From: a virus
DNA: 44,551 nt
Virus record (IMG/VR): IMGVR_UViG_3300010354_000162
Location: 1-44,551 of that record
Direction: 5' to 3' (one strand)
Position 1 is the first letter of the stretch; each line of letters starts with the position of its first letter. The position numbers and the translations under genes were made by a program. Under the pieces are notes generated by a model. It was not told where the DNA came from. It worked only from the letters and a program-made list of their open reading frames with translations, and searched no databases. Positions 7,068 to 17,337 of this stretch are shown piece after piece.

Positions 7068-10000
7068 ATGGCTGGTGAGATCGATCCTAAAGCGGCTGGT
7101 GAGCTTGCTGAAAACGTCAAAATGGCCGGAAAGTATGCAGAGGAAGCCCTCGACTCTTTCCAGAAGCAGCTCAAAGTCATCACGCAAATGCGTGACGCAA
7201 TGGAAGAAGTCTCCAAGATCATGTCCGGTCTTTCTCAGCAAGACAACAAGGCTCTAAATCCAGACGCCTGGAAGAAGGTCACAAAGGAAGTACTGAAGAA
7301 CGAGAAGGCATCACGCGATGCGTCTAAAGCTTTCAAAGAAGTCTCCGGATCCGGTTCCAAGCTAATAAAGGGTCTATCGCTTGTAGGAGGAGCTCTCACG
7401 GGCCTCGCTCAAGGATTTAAGAACGTGGTCGCGCTTGGCCGAGGAGTTCTCGGCTTCTTCTTCAGCGTTGCTGACGGTATATTTGAAGTAGGAAAGTCAA
7501 TACTTGCCATACCCTTCAAGATGATGGCTGGACTCTTCAAGATGGCCTCAACAGGCGGCTCAAACGAGCTTCTCGAGGCGCTTGAGAACGTTAGAGATGC
7601 ATTTGGTGACTTGAAGTCAGAGTCCTCACGCGCCATCGTGGACACCGCCAAGAACATCGAGAAGATGAACGAGTCGGGCGTCCCCTCCTATCTAATCTTC
7701 GGAAATCTCGCAGGAAGAATAAAGGCTGTCACAGAGATGGCCCAGGGAATGGGTGCAGCATTCCAAGTCTTCCAAGGGGAGGTCGAAGAGAACGGTACAG
7801 CGATGATGCTGTATCAGAGGGGTCTCGGCATTACGAACGAGCAGATGTCCACCATTGCATCAAATGCAATGAGGATGGGAACGAGTATCGCAAAAGTCCA
7901 GAACGAGATGACGAAGCAGGCTCTCGGAATGAGCAAGGCATTCGGCGTAAATGCAAAAGTCATCTCTAAGGACATGGCAAAGGCGATGTCTGACCTCGCA
8001 CACTTCGGTCATCTGTCGACAAAAGAGATGGCTGTCGCTGCCACATTTGCCAATAAGCTCGGTGTATCCGTTGACAAGCTCACAGCCATAATGGATCAGA
8101 CTGCCACGTACGACCAGGCTGCAGAAGGCATGTCGAAGTTGAACGAGCAGTACGGCACGAACCTCGACGCCACAGAGGTGATGATGGCTCAGAACCCTGC
8201 GGAAAAGGTGGAGCTTCTCAGGAAGGCCTTCGCTGCAACCGGCAAGGATATGTCGAAACTGACATATCAGGACAGAATGTTCATCAAGCAGCAGACCGGC
8301 ATGTCCGACGAGTTGATGAACTCTGCATTTGCAGCGAAGAACGCAGGCGTCTCTCTCGACAGGATGAAGACAGAGGCCGAGAAGGCCGAGAAGGCCACGA
8401 TGAGCCAGACAGAAGCTATAAAGGCTCTTGGTGACTCGATCAAGAGGACCTTCCCGTCAGGAAGCGGCGGTCACGGCGGTATCATGGATCACTTCCTTGA
8501 CGGATTCTTTAGAGGCATACAAACCTCGAAGGAATTTATCGGCATGATGATGAACATCAGACAAGTTCTGAGGATTGCCACGCAGGAAGGCGTCAAGTTC
8601 GGAAGGGAATTTGTCAACTTGTTTCCAGGCGTGAAGGAGATATTCACCGGTATCAAAGAAGTGTTTGATCCTGCACGGTTTAGAAAAATGTTCGATGGAG
8701 TCTTCAAGGCTCTTGACGTCTTTAGGGTCAGCGGTAGCGGAAAGATAGAAGACTTTGTCGAGAGGATAAAAGCGGTCTTTGCAGATTTTACGAGCGGCGG
8801 CGCGGGAGAGAAGGTCAAAGAAGGATTTAAGAAGTTTGGCAAAGCTGTTCTTGGAATATTGATTGCAACAGGTGAGTGGGCATTCAACGCCCTGAAAGAT
8901 ACGTACAAAAAAATAGTACACGAGTTTGAAGACCCAGGCCCTACGACTCGAGCTGTAATGCAACATATGACAAAAGCAATTTCTGACTTGTCCGTGTGGA
9001 TAACTAGCGCCGCTGTGCCTTTTGTTGTCAATGCAGTTGAGTCATTTACTAACTGGCTTAAACCGAACGAATTAAGAAGGAATTTACCTCCTGCATCAAA
9101 GGTGGTGTCAACAGTCATGGAGGCATTTAAGCCTCTTGGACGAGCTCTCATGGATGCAGGCGAGAAACTTTCTGGTCCTCTTGCAAGACTTGGCGCAGTA
9201 ATTGTTGATAAGCTGTGGCAAGCAGTTCAGTCTGTTTGGGATGCCATGCCCTGGGAACAAAAATTAACAATTCTTTTTGTTAAGTTCGGCCCAGCATTGG
9301 TCAACGGCTTCGTCGCAATTGGCGGTACGGCTGGTTTGAAAACTGCCGCTGCTTGGGTATCATCATTTGTTGCAGGAATCGGTGCAGCGCCTGCGGTCCT
9401 CGCCGCCGCCGTAGCTGCCGCATTGGCGGGCATAGTCTTTGGCACACAATGGCTCAAGGACTCTTATGCAAAAGCTCGTGAAGAGTCTCAAAAAGAAACT
9501 GAATCATTCTATGAAGACCTTGGAAAAGACATAGATCCTAAGTCTAGGATGCAAAAGCTGCAAAAAGAAATGGAAGATGCCAGCAAACAAGCTGGAAAAA
9601 CTGGCAGCTGGTTTGACAGAACTGTGGATAGTATCTTTGGCAGTGGTGACGAACACGCTGGCCACGTTAGAAGATTTGAAGCAGCGCAACAAAATCTCTG
9701 GTCTGAATTAAGAGCAGAGGCAGGTAGATCTAATGAGAGAGTTCAAAAGCTTATAGCTGAAAATACTCAGGGAACAAAAGAGTGGATCGCGAAGAATAGC
9801 GAGAAGGCACTGAAAGAGCTTGGGCCCGTCACGATAGAAAACGCAACAGAGCGGTTCAAAAAGATCGAAGAAATGTCGAAGAAAGTCATGAGTAAAGACT
9901 TCGACATTCAAGGCAAGCTCGACGCAATTCGCGCAAAATTGTCCGGAATCAATTGGTTCATAATGGACGAACCGCAGCAACTGCAGATGAACACGGCTCT

Positions 10001-10724
10001 CGCTCGTCTACAGACTGTTCAGCAGATAATGGCCAACATCGCTGACATTGGAGGAACCACGAAGGTTGCAGCCGACAAGCTGGCAGCTCTCGGAAACGCT
10101 TTCAGCCCTGACTCTGCTGCAATGAAAGCCGTTAGCAAAGACGGCAACCTTTCTAAGGCAATAAACGCCACAAAAGACATGTTTGCTGGTGAAAACAAAA
10201 TTGATGTCTCAGCGATTCAGACGGCTTCGATAGGTCTCGAGAATGCAAGAAAAATGTTCCAAGACGCTGCTGGTCTTTCTTCTTCGATGACAGAATTCTC
10301 AAACTCTATTTCCTCTTCTGAAGGTGTAGCAAGGCAGGGCATCGCGAGGACTTTAAAGGCTGTCGAAGACATGGTGGCAGCAACTAAAAAGATGGACGCC
10401 GCCCTCGCAAGTATTGACAAGATCGACATTGGCGCTCGTTTAACGCAGGTGGCTGGAGCTATGGGTCTAGGTGGATCTGCTTCGAAAACCTACACAGTAC
10501 AGAGCAAGGAAGTCGTTCTTAACGTGACATTCAACGTCACCATGGACGCCCAAGAGCTCGAGAAGGTGATGATCGGCAACAAGAAGTCAGTCATCAGAGA
10601 CAGAATCAACTTTGCTCTCGATAGAGGTGCAAAGTCTGACACCAACACGAAGAATGCTCTCCTCAAGTCGACCCCTGCATCCATAACAGGATACTACGGA
10701 TCAGACATTCCAGGCTCCCTCTAA
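7068..10724 (+). CDS. Tail tape measure protein
   Basis: The protein has 1218 residues, the longest in the window. It is almost wholly helical and Ala/Lys/Glu-rich, with coiled-coil stretches at about residues 1-90 and 800-1000, Ala/Gly-rich hydrophobic segments near 110-160 (LSLVGGALTGLAQGF, VLGFFFSVADGIFEVGKSILAIPFKMMAGL) and near 770-800 (VLAAAVAAALAGIVFG), and a beta-like end (VVLNVTFNVTMDAQELEKVMIG). Length and hydrophobic islands are typical of tape measure proteins, which set tail length inside the tube and leave at injection. By the usual ~1.5 Å per residue rule the tail would be roughly 180 nm (estimate). Bases ~8870-9770 are more AT-rich than the flanks, hinting at a mosaic gene. 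Confidence 0.85.
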   Translation: MAGEIDPKAAGELAENVKMAGKYAEEALDSFQKQLKVITQMRDAMEEVSKIMSGLSQQDNKALNPDAWKKVTKEVLKNEKASRDASKAFKEVSGSGSKLIKGLSLVGGALTGLAQGFKNVVALGRGVLGFFFSVADGIFEVGKSILAIPFKMMAGLFKMASTGGSNELLEALENVRDAFGDLKSESSRAIVDTAKNIEKMNESGVPSYLIFGNLAGRIKAVTEMAQGMGAAFQVFQGEVEENGTAMMLYQRGLGITNEQMSTIASNAMRMGTSIAKVQNEMTKQALGMSKAFGVNAKVISKDMAKAMSDLAHFGHLSTKEMAVAATFANKLGVSVDKLTAIMDQTATYDQAAEGMSKLNEQYGTNLDATEVMMAQNPAEKVELLRKAFAATGKDMSKLTYQDRMFIKQQTGMSDELMNSAFAAKNAGVSLDRMKTEAEKAEKATMSQTEAIKALGDSIKRTFPSGSGGHGGIMDHFLDGFFRGIQTSKEFIGMMMNIRQVLRIATQEGVKFGREFVNLFPGVKEIFTGIKEVFDPARFRKMFDGVFKALDVFRVSGSGKIEDFVERIKAVFADFTSGGAGEKVKEGFKKFGKAVLGILIATGEWAFNALKDTYKKIVHEFEDPGPTTRAVMQHMTKAISDLSVWITSAAVPFVVNAVESFTNWLKPNELRRNLPPASKVVSTVMEAFKPLGRALMDAGEKLSGPLARLGAVIVDKLWQAVQSVWDAMPWEQKLTILFVKFGPALVNGFVAIGGTAGLKTAAAWVSSFVAGIGAAPAVLAAAVAAALAGIVFGTQWLKDSYAKAREESQKETESFYEDLGKDIDPKSRMQKLQKEMEDASKQAGKTGSWFDRTVDSIFGSGDEHAGHVRRFEAAQQNLWSELRAEAGRSNERVQKLIAENTQGTKEWIAKNSEKALKELGPVTIENATERFKKIEEMSKKVMSKDFDIQGKLDAIRAKLSGINWFIMDEPQQLQMNTALARLQTVQQIMANIADIGGTTKVAADKLAALGNAFSPDSAAMKAVSKDGNLSKAINATKDMFAGENKIDVSAIQTASIGLENARKMFQDAAGLSSSMTEFSNSISSSEGVARQGIARTLKAVEDMVAATKKMDAALASIDKIDIGARLTQVAGAMGLGGSASKTYTVQSKEVVLNVTFNVTMDAQELEKVMIGNKKSVIRDRINFALDRGAKSDTNTKNALLKSTPASITGYYGSDIPGSL

Positions 10725-10759
10725 TATTGTAATTTAATATTCATGGGAGTTTTTAATCA

Positions 10760-11005
10760 ATGAAAAAGGAAGATTATCTCAAGCTGCTTAGAGAGAACGA
10801 CGTGTTTAAGACAGTTCTCTCTCGAGCCACGAGCGACGCCGAGCGCCGCGCCATAAAGGCATACACTGAAGACTTCATGGACAAGTTCTTCACTCAGGTA
10901 TACGAGCCGGTGGCACAAGCGATAGAAAAGGATCCCGAAGCTGTGAAGAACGCATACCTAGAAATCGGCAAGGAATTAATTACTAGTGGCAGTGCCGAAG
11001 GTTAG
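10760..11005 (+). CDS. Hypothetical small tail-region protein
   Basis: The protein has 81 residues, all helical and acidic/basic mixed (EDYLKLLREND, AIKAYTEDFMDKFFTQVYEPVAQAIEKD). GGGAG lies 12 bases upstream of ATG 10760. There are no motifs that I recognise. It sits between the tape measure gene and a 1008-residue structural gene, so a minor tail or assembly role is inferred from position only. Confidence 0.5.
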   Translation: MKKEDYLKLLRENDVFKTVLSRATSDAERRAIKAYTEDFMDKFFTQVYEPVAQAIEKDPEAVKNAYLEIGKELITSGSAEG

Positions 11006-11016
11006 GTCGTCTACAA

Positions 11017-14000
11017 ATGTCTAGGGATAAATTAGATACAGGAACAGGTGGTTTCTCCGTTACTGTCAAAAATTCTACCAACAGGTACACATTTGACACG
11101 GGTTCGACCGTAGGCGACGAGCCTCCGATTCCTTGGAGTCCCGGAGACATTAATGTCGATCATGAGAACAAGGACATATCTAACGGGACGAAGCGCACTC
11201 TCGCGTCGTATTTGAGCAAGACCACACTCGGTCAGACTCCTTCTTCGCCCACATCTGTGAGCAACAAGTATCCAATTGCTCACAATGAGAACGAGGATCC
11301 AAATTCATCCACGTTGAATGACGAGAGGGGCTTTCCTCAACCTCTCTCTCCGTCATCCAAAGAACAGCCACACTTTGTTGACGTTCAGCCCGGAGACAGT
11401 CGGTCTTCTGCCGCTGCAAATTTGAGAATGCTCCGCGGACGTCAACCCGTTGAGATTGGAGTCCTTGTCCCGCCCGACGGCAACGCACTCTTGAAAAACT
11501 TGGAGCTCGAGGCGGATCCCGAAAAACCATACAAGAAGCTTTCTGACCTCGATCCCGTGGGAATCTACAGTAGATCACTGCTCAACAACAGATTCACCTC
11601 AGACAATTCTTATCCCACAAAGCCCGAGACGTCTCAAATAAGAGACGCCCAATACGCCTACAAGTATCCCATGGGCAAGAGTCTTCCAAAGGAAGCACCC
11701 GAGAGAAACATTTCTTACGCGAGGTTGGCACAGATAGGAAATGCTCTTTCCATAAGAGCGGGCCTCGAGCTCAAGTCTCTCGACCCAGGAAACAACCCGA
11801 CAGACAACGCAAGTCAAGCAGGCGCGATATTGCCCGGCTCTACTCAGCTTGGCGTCTATAGACTCGAGAGAGAGCAACTCGAGGCGGCAAGCGTACTTGA
11901 GTCCTTGACGATGGAAGGAATTGACGACAACCTGTTGATCAATCCTGCGAAGCAGTCTTGGGGTACACTAAACAACGTTCTTGATCAATATGCCGGAATA
12001 TCCAATTTTGGAATGCAGCTTCTAGCCGTCGCGCTCATTGTTGCATTGAGTCTCGTTGTCACGCTTATTTCACAGATCCTGCCAGGCATAGACTTGTCTC
12101 CAAATGTTTCTCCAATGGACAACAGTGGCATAAGACCGCTTGGAAGATCTTACGGCAAGAAGAGCAATCGATTGGACTACAGCAGTTTGGCATCTATTGT
12201 TTCTCAGGGCAGCGATTTTGATTTCTGGGGTCTGCTAGGATTTCCTCCCACGATGCACCCATTGAGTAAGTGTCTTGGCGCGGGAGTCCTTCTATTCTTC
12301 GGAATTGCGCCACCTGATAATGCTAGTTTTGGTATTGGAAATCTTTCAGGAATTGCCGCTGCGGAAGGTCCTAAGTCTGCAATGAAGAATCCCGGCTATT
12401 ACACGATAATGGCACGCAGCATCAACAGATCTTTTTTGCTGATCAGTGATTCTCTTCTTTCTCTAGGAAAGTCTTTTGCAAGCGGCAACTTTGTCACAGG
12501 AATGCAGCAGACGCTAGAATTTGTAAATGTTTTTAGAGAGTCAAAATTCATGGGCTCTCTTAAGGTTTTTTCTCGTCTTGGAGATGCATACCTTTATGAT
12601 GCAAAAGACCCAAAGATCACAACAGATGGACGACACTTATCTGAAATAGATAGACAACCAAATACGAATGTTCTCAAAGGAAGACTTAGCCTAAAAGATA
12701 CAATTTTTACTAAACTTACATGGTCTGCTTCGACTGCTGAAAATCTTCTACTGTATCCAAAGGGACTAAAGCATGTTGATGTCAATTCTCTAAAAGCTCT
12801 AGGCGCACCAGCAATCATAAGCGGCAAAGAAGGAGAAGCCGGTAAAGATAGAATTAGTACAACAGATAGAGAAAAAATGGAAGCATCTCTCGATGCTGAG
12901 TACGTTCCTTTCTATTTTCACGATGTTAGAACAAATGAAATATTGAGTTTCCACGCTTTTCTTGCATCACTTAGCGATGACTATTCTGCCACTTACGATT
13001 CTTCTGAGGGATTTGGAAGAGTAGAACCCATCAAGACCTACAAGGGAACACAGCGAAGGATAGGATTTTCTTTCTACGTAGCATCAACTAGCCAGGACGA
13101 TTTCAATGCTATGTGGGAGAAAATAAATAAACTTGTCACACTAGTCTATCCTCAATACACAGAGGGAAGACTGCTTGCGACACCTGACAAGCAGTACAAC
13201 ATACACATGCCTTTCAGTCAGACAATACAGGCTTCGCCGCTTGTTCGAATAAGAATTGGTGATCTTATCAGATCCAACTATAGCAAGTTTAATCTTGCAA
13301 GACTGTTTGGCTACACATATAGAGGTACTAAATTTAACGACATTGATGTGCCAACTACAGAGAATGAAAAGAAAATCGATGAAAAGGTGGCCGTAGAAAA
13401 AGCTAGAAGCAGGGCTTATTCTATAGGCAAGACTTTTATGACTAAGAGTGGTAAAATAACGGGCGCTCAAGTCACGAGCGCTTCATCTGATAATGTTTCC
13501 ATTAATCTGAAGTCTACTTCGTTAGATTACTTACTATTAAAGCTCACTAAAGTAGTAAAAAAGGACGAATTATATGAGTTTGAAGTTATAGCAGATCCTA
13601 ATAATTCGACCGAAGATAGCTATGCTCTCGCTGCAGATATGGATGCAAGTAATCTTTTGGGTGCCAAGGTTTCTTTTAGCGAGGAACTAATAGAGTTTTC
13701 AGAAGATACAGAAGAATTTTACAAACAAGAGTTATTGAGATTGAACGACAAAGAAAGCTCATACTCTGCCAGCGTAGTTGAATTCATGTCTGAAGAGAAA
13801 AACTCTATCACTAAGTCTTTCAAGTCTTCTGGCGGCAAAGGACTCGCTGGGTTTATCGAGTCAATGAGCTTCGATTGGTACGACAGGGTCACCTGGGAAG
13901 TTGCAGGAAATTCTGGAAAGGCTCCCAAGATGTGCAAGGTCACCATATCATTCTCACCCATCCACGACATATCCCCTGGTCTTGATCACGAAGGTGGCAA

Positions 14001-14043
14001 CAGAGCACCAGTTTATTCAGTTGGTGGGTTCTTTAGGAAGTAA
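11017..14043 (+). CDS. Large predicted baseplate/tail structural protein
   Basis: The protein has 1008 residues. The first ~330 are Pro/Ser/Asn-rich and low in structure. Residues ~329-357 form a long hydrophobic stretch (LLAVALIVALSLVVTLISQIL), unusual for a virion protein. The C-terminal third contains beta-rich segments and ends KAPKMCKVTISFSPIHDISPGLD followed by NRAPVYSVGGFF, an ending typical of tail proteins of large phages that build on the tube axis. GGTTAGG serves as SD. Location after the tape measure gene and before a LysM-like baseplate gene supports a hub or wedge role. Codon use becomes AT-rich from ~12300 to ~13760 and returns to normal at the end. Exact counterpart in T4 unknown. 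Confidence 0.6.
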   Translation: MSRDKLDTGTGGFSVTVKNSTNRYTFDTGSTVGDEPPIPWSPGDINVDHENKDISNGTKRTLASYLSKTTLGQTPSSPTSVSNKYPIAHNENEDPNSSTLNDERGFPQPLSPSSKEQPHFVDVQPGDSRSSAAANLRMLRGRQPVEIGVLVPPDGNALLKNLELEADPEKPYKKLSDLDPVGIYSRSLLNNRFTSDNSYPTKPETSQIRDAQYAYKYPMGKSLPKEAPERNISYARLAQIGNALSIRAGLELKSLDPGNNPTDNASQAGAILPGSTQLGVYRLEREQLEAASVLESLTMEGIDDNLLINPAKQSWGTLNNVLDQYAGISNFGMQLLAVALIVALSLVVTLISQILPGIDLSPNVSPMDNSGIRPLGRSYGKKSNRLDYSSLASIVSQGSDFDFWGLLGFPPTMHPLSKCLGAGVLLFFGIAPPDNASFGIGNLSGIAAAEGPKSAMKNPGYYTIMARSINRSFLLISDSLLSLGKSFASGNFVTGMQQTLEFVNVFRESKFMGSLKVFSRLGDAYLYDAKDPKITTDGRHLSEIDRQPNTNVLKGRLSLKDTIFTKLTWSASTAENLLLYPKGLKHVDVNSLKALGAPAIISGKEGEAGKDRISTTDREKMEASLDAEYVPFYFHDVRTNEILSFHAFLASLSDDYSATYDSSEGFGRVEPIKTYKGTQRRIGFSFYVASTSQDDFNAMWEKINKLVTLVYPQYTEGRLLATPDKQYNIHMPFSQTIQASPLVRIRIGDLIRSNYSKFNLARLFGYTYRGTKFNDIDVPTTENEKKIDEKVAVEKARSRAYSIGKTFMTKSGKITGAQVTSASSDNVSINLKSTSLDYLLLKLTKVVKKDELYEFEVIADPNNSTEDSYALAADMDASNLLGAKVSFSEELIEFSEDTEEFYKQELLRLNDKESSYSASVVEFMSEEKNSITKSFKSSGGKGLAGFIESMSFDWYDRVTWEVAGNSGKAPKMCKVTISFSPIHDISPGLDHEGGNRAPVYSVGGFFRK

Positions 14044-14058
14044 AGCAGGAGGTGTAGC

Positions 14059-14355
14059 ATGGCAACAAGCAGATACGGCACAGACTCTCGAATAAATCTT
14101 GGACAACAGCTTGGAACACCAGACGCTTCTCTTCTCCTGAAGCGCGCCATAAAAGAAGGACGAGTTCCAATCGTCTCTTCATTCACTCTCACGGGCAACG
14201 ACAGACTCGACTCTTTAGCGGGTACAGTCTACGGCGACGCCAAGTATTGGTGGGTACTGGCAATTGCTAGTGGAATTGGATGGGGACTTCAGGTTCCACC
14301 TGGGACTGTCATTAACGTTGTTAGCCTCTCTGATGCGCTTCTATATGTGAGATAA
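14059..14355 (+). CDS. LysM-like baseplate protein (gp53/gpX type)
   Basis: The protein has 98 residues. The core, DRLDSLAGTVYGDAKYWWVL then AIASGIGWGLQVPPGTVINVV, matches the small LysM-like fold in baseplate/tail proteins (D-L---A---YGD---WW-IA--N-I--P----PG--I--P). In T4 the gp53 wedge protein has a LysM domain and in P2 gpX is the equivalent; these help join wedges around the hub. A very strong SD (AGGAGGTG) lies six bases before ATG 14059. The stop overlaps the leader of the next structural gene by only two bases. Confidence 0.75.
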   Translation: MATSRYGTDSRINLGQQLGTPDASLLLKRAIKEGRVPIVSSFTLTGNDRLDSLAGTVYGDAKYWWVLAIASGIGWGLQVPPGTVINVVSLSDALLYVR

Positions 14356-14356
14356 C

Positions 14357-17299
14357 ATGGATTTCAAGAATCTTGAAGACATCTACAAGTATCTAAAGCC
14401 TTCCGACTTACAAGGAAGCTTTCAAGAGTCTACGACTAAAAAAGAGAGCATCGTCGACATTCTCTCTAAGATGATCTTGGCTCCCCGCGGCGAACTGTAT
14501 TCAAGCAAAGTTATATTTGAAGAAGTAAAAAAACATTTTAGCAAAACTTCCGAAGAAACCACAAGAAAAAATACCGGTACTCAATTTCATGCGATAACAA
14601 GCTCAGAACGTCTTAATCTCGCTGATGAGGATTACTGGGGGAAAGGTGTAGAAAATTTGTCCGGAATTATCGGAGCCATAAAAGAGAAGAATTTCGTGGC
14701 CTCGGTCTTTGTAACAAAAAGTCCCTACATAACACCGGCAGCTCGCGGGACAGACAACGTTGATTTTTTCTTGAATTATACACCTCCCGTAGTCGCCTCT
14801 TCTATGGTGCCCTACCTTGACGTTGAATTTCAAATGCAGGGCGCTTCCCTCGATTCGCTCAATACCCCCAGTGCTTTAAGATTTTTGATAGGTGCAAAAG
14901 CCGATAGCGAGCTGACTCCACAGGACAAGGTCATCAGAGACTCTGACTTATTTAAGCCTCAAAATGGGGAGGAAAGCTTTGGTTTGTCTGGGATGGAAAT
15001 GTTTCTAATGCCTCAGACTCTCACAAACATGGACGACCTCCTTCCGCACAAGGGGCGCCTCGTCCGCGCGAAACCCTTTCTACCATTTGCAACTCTCCAG
15101 GGATTCGACGTTACAATTTCCAATGCTGGTGCGGGAGCGTTCGCGCACAAGAAGGGCACATTAAAATTCGTAATACACGATAAGGCAAGGATCTCTGAGA
15201 TTGCAGAATTTATTAAGGGAAGCTCTGGATTCAACAAGGCCATAATTTGGACGACTTACGGCTGGATTGCTCCCATGAACAGGATGCAGGACGACGACTA
15301 CGCGAAATTCATAAACGAGTCCATGATCATTCGCGAGTGTTGGTCCGTCGTGAATTCTCAATTCTCTTTTGACGGATCGGGTCAGGTCTCGATGAACCTT
15401 GAGCTTGTCAGTAGAGCTGCAAAAGCTCTCGAGAATCTAACTGTCGATGAAGTCAGCGACGAGATAAAAGACTTTCACAACGTGATAAAGTCAATCGCTG
15501 AGATAAAGACAAAACTTGTCGGTGAGAATAAGTTCGCCATCAGCGTTTCTGCTGACCAGCTACTTAACGCAGCATCCACTAGCGGCTTCCTAAACGAGCT
15601 AAAAGACGTAAAGAGAACCATAGCTTCGCTCAAAGCGAATCTTGAGTACAGCAACTTACCTGAAGCACAGTCAAATGAATTGAAAGACAAGCTCGACTCC
15701 TTGAACGAAGGCAAGTACAGCTACGATAAAATAAAGAAGTCTATCGGGGCGTCTGTCGCAAAGAAATTTAAGGACTTGTCAAACAACAAGGATCCGTTTC
15801 TTGCTTCTAAAGATAAAAATCCTGAGTATTTTGTCGATTCGTGGCTTGCAAAATCCATCAGCGATTTTAAAGAAAAGCACGAAAAGAGAATGGAAGTCAT
15901 CAGAAAATCCGCGGAAAACAACCCGGACTTGAACGTTGGCATTGAGGTCGTTTCTTTTGGAAAGCTTTTCACCTCTTTTGTTGCTCCTCGAGTCGCTTCG
16001 TCTGAATCTTGCGATGAATTGCAAATATTTTTCTACGGACTCAACGATCAGTGCGGTCCCCTCAGCAACCAGAGCATCGCAGAGTTTCCTGTCAATCTTA
16101 CAGCCCTAAAATACGCCTATAACAATGCCATCAAAACCACGGGCCTCGAATCTCTATCGGTACAGGCTTTCCTTAGGTTGATCATAGAGACACAGTTTTC
16201 TGATCAGCGTGCAATAGGCTACGGTATGAATTCCTACTTTGACCAAATTGATCCCACGAAGCCCAATGAGATACACAGGATCGAAAACAGCAAAGACGTA
16301 GAAGCTGGCATGAGCAAGTGGATTTCTCGGTACGGTTCTCTCACAATGCCAATCATAGAGATGTTCGTAGAGAACGGTGAAGAAAGCGACAAGATAAAGT
16401 ACACTGTAGAACAATTAAAGAGAAGTGCGACACGTCTCAATTACGAGGAGAACAATGCCGTACCTGCTTCCAGAGGAGGATCCAAGCGGATCATAAAGCG
16501 TATTCACATCTATGATCGTGCCAACAATCCTTATAGATTGGCGCAGCAAATAATAGATACTGGTTCGAGTTTTGAAGTTGCAGAAGTTCTCACTGGACCT
16601 GCTGACGCAAATCTAAGAGAGGCCATAAAGGGAATGGACTCTGCAAAGCTAAAGAAGCTTCAGACAGATCTTAACAGCGGCGTAGATTATAAGACGGCGC
16701 TCAACAATGCAGGAGTAGGTCAAGAGACTGTTAACAGCATCGTAAAGATTCGACAACCCGGCGCTGGCGCTGACAAGATTGTAATACCGAAGGACAGAAA
16801 GAAGTTGAAAGAGTACTTGATGTCTCAAGTTCCTTGCATATTTGTGGGAACTAACGGAACTATGGTTCTTAGCAGTAACGCTGCATCTTCCACGTCTGGT
16901 CTCCAAGGTGCAATAAACATAATGAATGCCTCTAAGTCTGCAGCAAAAGGTCAGGCTACTGTCTCGGGCAATCCTCTCGAGGAAGTCGGAGGATTGCCTC
17001 TCAGAACTGTTCCAATTCAATTGACAATGACGACGATGGGAGTGCCCATCGCACAGCTTTATCAGACGTACTTCGTAGACTTCGAGACAGGAACGTCTTT
17101 AGACAACATCTATAACTGCACTCAGCTTCAACACTCCATAACACCAGGTAAGTTCACTACTAACTGGACTTTCATGTACGCCAGCGGCTACGGAAAGTTT
17201 ACGGCTCCCCCGACAATTACAGGCTTAATGGATCAGAGAGCTAGGATTGTCATAAATGAAGCAGTTGCAGCTTTAGCTCCAAAGCCTTCAAAGAAATAG
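14357..17299 (+). CDS. Large predicted baseplate hub/structural protein
   Basis: The protein has 980 residues. Visible blocks: VPYLDVEFQMQ near residue 153, TLQGFDVTISNAGAGAFAHKKGTLKFVIHDKARI near 250-280 (read in two pieces, TLQGFDVTISN and KGTLKFVIHDKARI), a charged helical middle (~380-520) and a beta-rich C-terminus with TMTTMGVPIAQLYQTYFVDF, TGTSLDNIYNCTQLQHSITP and GKFTTNWTFMY. The ending resembles hub-type proteins, in which a strand-rich domain with 'H-I-PGKF-T' closes the sequence. It starts two bases after the LysM-like gene. Likely part of the baseplate centre; no T4 name can be given safely. Confidence 0.6.
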   Translation: MDFKNLEDIYKYLKPSDLQGSFQESTTKKESIVDILSKMILAPRGELYSSKVIFEEVKKHFSKTSEETTRKNTGTQFHAITSSERLNLADEDYWGKGVENLSGIIGAIKEKNFVASVFVTKSPYITPAARGTDNVDFFLNYTPPVVASSMVPYLDVEFQMQGASLDSLNTPSALRFLIGAKADSELTPQDKVIRDSDLFKPQNGEESFGLSGMEMFLMPQTLTNMDDLLPHKGRLVRAKPFLPFATLQGFDVTISNAGAGAFAHKKGTLKFVIHDKARISEIAEFIKGSSGFNKAIIWTTYGWIAPMNRMQDDDYAKFINESMIIRECWSVVNSQFSFDGSGQVSMNLELVSRAAKALENLTVDEVSDEIKDFHNVIKSIAEIKTKLVGENKFAISVSADQLLNAASTSGFLNELKDVKRTIASLKANLEYSNLPEAQSNELKDKLDSLNEGKYSYDKIKKSIGASVAKKFKDLSNNKDPFLASKDKNPEYFVDSWLAKSISDFKEKHEKRMEVIRKSAENNPDLNVGIEVVSFGKLFTSFVAPRVASSESCDELQIFFYGLNDQCGPLSNQSIAEFPVNLTALKYAYNNAIKTTGLESLSVQAFLRLIIETQFSDQRAIGYGMNSYFDQIDPTKPNEIHRIENSKDVEAGMSKWISRYGSLTMPIIEMFVENGEESDKIKYTVEQLKRSATRLNYEENNAVPASRGGSKRIIKRIHIYDRANNPYRLAQQIIDTGSSFEVAEVLTGPADANLREAIKGMDSAKLKKLQTDLNSGVDYKTALNNAGVGQETVNSIVKIRQPGAGADKIVIPKDRKKLKEYLMSQVPCIFVGTNGTMVLSSNAASSTSGLQGAINIMNASKSAAKGQATVSGNPLEEVGGLPLRTVPIQLTMTTMGVPIAQLYQTYFVDFETGTSLDNIYNCTQLQHSITPGKFTTNWTFMYASGYGKFTAPPTITGLMDQRARIVINEAVAALAPKPSKK

Positions 17300-17337
17300 T
17301 TGTGTAAACATGACTTCCCAAGCTGTACACTTGTGAG

